NCBI GenBank assembly: GCA_024277255.1
Contig: JAJRVQ010000116.1
Location: 1-55,405 of the forward strand
DNA from: Acidobacteriota bacterium
GTDB taxonomy: Bacteria > Acidobacteriota > Thermoanaerobaculia > Multivoradales > SZUA-115
Direction of reading: 5' to 3'
DNA length: 55,405 nt
In this document: piece by piece, positions 53,671 through 55,405 of the stretch
Numbering within the stretch: the stretch's first letter is position 1
Layout: each line of letters starts with the position of its first letter
The notes under the pieces: model-generated
Told to the model about the DNA's origin: nothing
Seen by the model: the letters and a program-made list of their open reading frames with translations, nothing else
The model's database searches: none
Made by a program: the position numbers and the translations under genes

Positions 53671-55071
53671 TTACACCGCCTGGCGGACGATTTCGCCCTT
53701 GGGCAAGCGGGTAAAGAGAAACTCCTCCAGCTCCTTGCGCACCGGTTCGATCCGGATCCGGTTGACGATGTCGCTGGCGAAGGCGTAGGTCAGGATACTG
53801 CGCGCCGCCTCCTCGCCGATGCCCCGAGAACGCAGGTAGAAGACCGCGTCGTCGTCCAGCTGGCCGACCGTGGAACCGTGGGTACACTTCACGTCGTCGG
53901 CGAAGATCTCGAGTTGTGGATTGGAGTTGACCAGGGCCTCCTTGGACAGCAACAGCGCCCGGCTCGACTGCTTGGCATCGGTCTTCTGAGCGTCCTTGGC
54001 GACGTAGATGCGACCGTTGAAGACCGCCCGCGAGCGCTCGTCGAGAATGCCCTTGAAGAGCTCAAAACTGTGGCAGTGCGGCTTGGCGTGGTCGAGCCGC
54101 ATGTGGTTGTCGATGAACTGGTCACCGCGCAACACATAGAGACCGTCCATGGTGCACTCGCACCCCTCGGCGTCGAGATTGGCATTGGTGTCGTTGCGCA
54201 CCACGGCACCACCGGTGGCGATCGAATGGGCGAAGACGTTGCTCGACCGATCCTGATAGAGCTGCAAGGTGCCCAGGTGGTAGGACTCTATGCTCTCCTT
54301 CTGGACCTTGTAGTGGTCGACGTAGGCGTTGGGCCCCGCCACCACCTCGGTCACCGGACAGGTCAGATAGATTCCCTGCTCCAGCCCCACGTAGGTTTCA
54401 ATCACCTGAACCTGGCTCGACTCGCCGGCCACGATCAGGTTGCGCGGATAGGAGACCAGCGGCCTAGCCGGACCGTCGGAAGAGGTCGTGCCGGTGGCCG
54501 CAGTGGCGGCGAACAGCAGTTGAATCGGCTCTTCGATCACCACGCCGGGCGGCACCTCGATGAAGGCTCCGTCGGCCATGAAGGCGGTGTTGAGCGCCAC
54601 GAAGGCGTGCTCTTCAAAGCGAGCATAGTGGCCGAGATGGGGTTCCACTCGCTCCGGGGTCGCGCTCAGGGCGTGCGCCAGGCTGTCCACCACTACCCCC
54701 TCCGGCAGGCCCGAGAGCGACGAGAGTTCGGGCGCGAAGTGGCCGTCGATGAAGACCATCCGCGTGCCGCTCTCGAAGAGGTGAGAGGCGACATCGGCCG
54801 TCGTCGCTTCGCCGCCTCCGGGCAACGAACGGGCGAAGTCGGTCGCCGCCACTTTCGCCACATTGGTGAAGCGCCACTCTTCGAGCTTGGTGGTGGGGAA
54901 GCCGATCTCGGCGAAACGCTCGATCGCCGTGCGACGCAGAGCACGGATCCTCGCCGGTTCGTTCGCCGGCAAGGAGCGCACGAACTCCTCGAAATCGTCA
55001 AGGTAGGCCGGATGGGCACAGTCCGGGTGGGCTCGGTCTGCATAGCCACGGTCCAGGGCAGTGATGGTCAT
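53671..55071 (-). CDS. sufD: Fe-S cluster scaffold subunit SufD
   Basis: A 466-residue SufBD-family protein. The C-terminal block FADDVKCTHGSTVGQLDDDA and then YLRSRGIGEEAARSILTYAF, with ELEEFLFTRLPKG at the end, is typical of SufD. The conserved His of HGSTVGQLD is the SufD counterpart in the SufBC2D complex. The N-terminus (DFEEFVRSLPANEPARIRAL) has no Cys cluster, unlike SufB. It is the second gene after sufC, 15 bases downstream. Confidence 0.95.
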   Translation of the reverse strand: MTITALDRGYADRAHPDCAHPAYLDDFEEFVRSLPANEPARIRALRRTAIERFAEIGFPTTKLEEWRFTNVAKVAATDFARSLPGGGEATTADVASHLFESGTRMVFIDGHFAPELSSLSGLPEGVVVDSLAHALSATPERVEPHLGHYARFEEHAFVALNTAFMADGAFIEVPPGVVIEEPIQLLFAATAATGTTSSDGPARPLVSYPRNLIVAGESSQVQVIETYVGLEQGIYLTCPVTEVVAGPNAYVDHYKVQKESIESYHLGTLQLYQDRSSNVFAHSIATGGAVVRNDTNANLDAEGCECTMDGLYVLRGDQFIDNHMRLDHAKPHCHSFELFKGILDERSRAVFNGRIYVAKDAQKTDAKQSSRALLLSKEALVNSNPQLEIFADDVKCTHGSTVGQLDDDAVFYLRSRGIGEEAARSILTYAFASDIVNRIRIEPVRKELEEFLFTRLPKGEIVRQAV

Positions 55072-55086
55072 CGCGCTTGTCCCCTC

Positions 55087-55405
55087 CTAGCCGCCGACCG
55101 GCGCGGCGACCTTCGGTGTGGCCGCCACCTCGTTCTCGAGCCAAGCGTAGCCCTTGTCTTCGAGTTCCAGCGCCAGCTCCTTGCCGCCGGAACGCACGAT
55201 CCGGCCGTCGACCAGCACGTGGACGAAGTCGGGGACGATGTACTGCAAGAGGCGCTGGTAGTGGGTGATCACCAGGAAGCCGCGATCTTGGGTGCGCAGG
55301 GCGTTGACGCCGTCGGCGACGACGCGCAGAGCATCGATATCGAGGCCGGAGTCGGTCTCATCGAGCACTGCCAGCTTGGGTTCGAGAACCGCCATGTGGA
55401 AGATC
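55087..55405 (-). CDS. sufC: Fe-S assembly ATPase SufC, C-terminal part (cut by window edge)
   Basis: The C-terminal 105 or so codons of an ABC-type ATPase. Visible are the Walker B and D-loop region [20 protein letters not shown], the H-loop [12 protein letters not shown], and [20 protein letters not shown]. Upstream codons to the window edge read in frame as [10 protein letters not shown], as in SufC proteins, so the ATG at 55395 is internal. It is the energy-supplying subunit of SufBCD. sufB should lie just beyond the window. Confidence 0.93.
   Translation of the reverse strand, partial: IFHMAVLEPKLAVLDETDSGLDIDALRVVADGVNALRTQDRGFLVITHYQRLLQYIVPDFVHVLVDGRIVRSGGKELALELEDKGYAWLENEVAATPKVAAPVGG

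Overview
The window is about 55 kb of very GC-rich, gene-dense bacterial chromosome. It carries some 46 genes on both strands, many with 4-base start/stop overlaps, and no tRNA, rRNA or CRISPR array that I can see. Several traits fit a Gram-negative-type bacterium of the Acidobacteriota (possibly a Thermoanaerobaculia-like lineage): many exported peptidases (M1, S9, M28, MA-type), many lipoproteins with C-rich lipoboxes, DUF1684 and DUF3108 exported proteins, a divergent Sm/Hfq-like protein next to RicT, a SufU-type SUF operon and a DUF3516 helicase. This taxonomic call is inference from gene content, not from a marker gene.

Layout. 1-508: the 5' end of an IS701-family transposase running off the left edge, then a gene-free strip with three hairpin-forming repeat units. 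509-4182 (minus): ricT, Hfq-like gene, pdxA, a six-helix membrane protein and a small coiled-coil protein. 4404-8573 (minus): a tightly overlapped unit sodC, exported repeat lipoprotein, pta, purD. 8670-10190 (minus): two exported proteins. 10351-12812 (plus): a histidine kinase/OmpR-type regulator pair with three TAAG direct repeats in its promoter region. 12830-14948 (minus): two exported proteins (one DUF1684). 15079-20281: an esterase and an M1 aminopeptidase, each interrupted by one in-frame stop codon, flanking a deoxyhypusine-synthase-like gene. 20376-26181: an AlaX-type tRNA editing protein, an S9 prolyl-oligopeptidase-like enzyme and a TPR protein. 26178-30253 (minus): an unrecognised 297-residue protein translationally coupled to a 74-residue small protein, then a large MA-type metallopeptidase. 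30290-36599: DUF3516 helicase, LysM lytic transglycosylase, small membrane protein, class C beta-lactamase-fold hydrolase. 36646-42023: DNA polymerase II, a small TPR protein and a membrane M28 peptidase. 42097-47479 (plus): a MoxR-DUF58-BatA-BatB/C type operon. 47527-50728: TerC, a TlpA-like thioredoxin and two short-chain dehydrogenases. 51046-55405: an FKBP lipoprotein facing the sufC-sufD-sufS-sufU operon, with sufC cut by the right edge.

Most genes are housekeeping or envelope functions. The parts that deserve attention are the two single-stop gene interruptions 3 kb apart, pdxA with no ATG/GTG/TTG start before its conserved N-terminal motif, the unrecognised 74/297-residue coupled pair, the Hfq-like/RicT pairing, and the hairpin repeats, one of which recurs 33 kb away. 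I did not find a complete defence or secondary-metabolite system.
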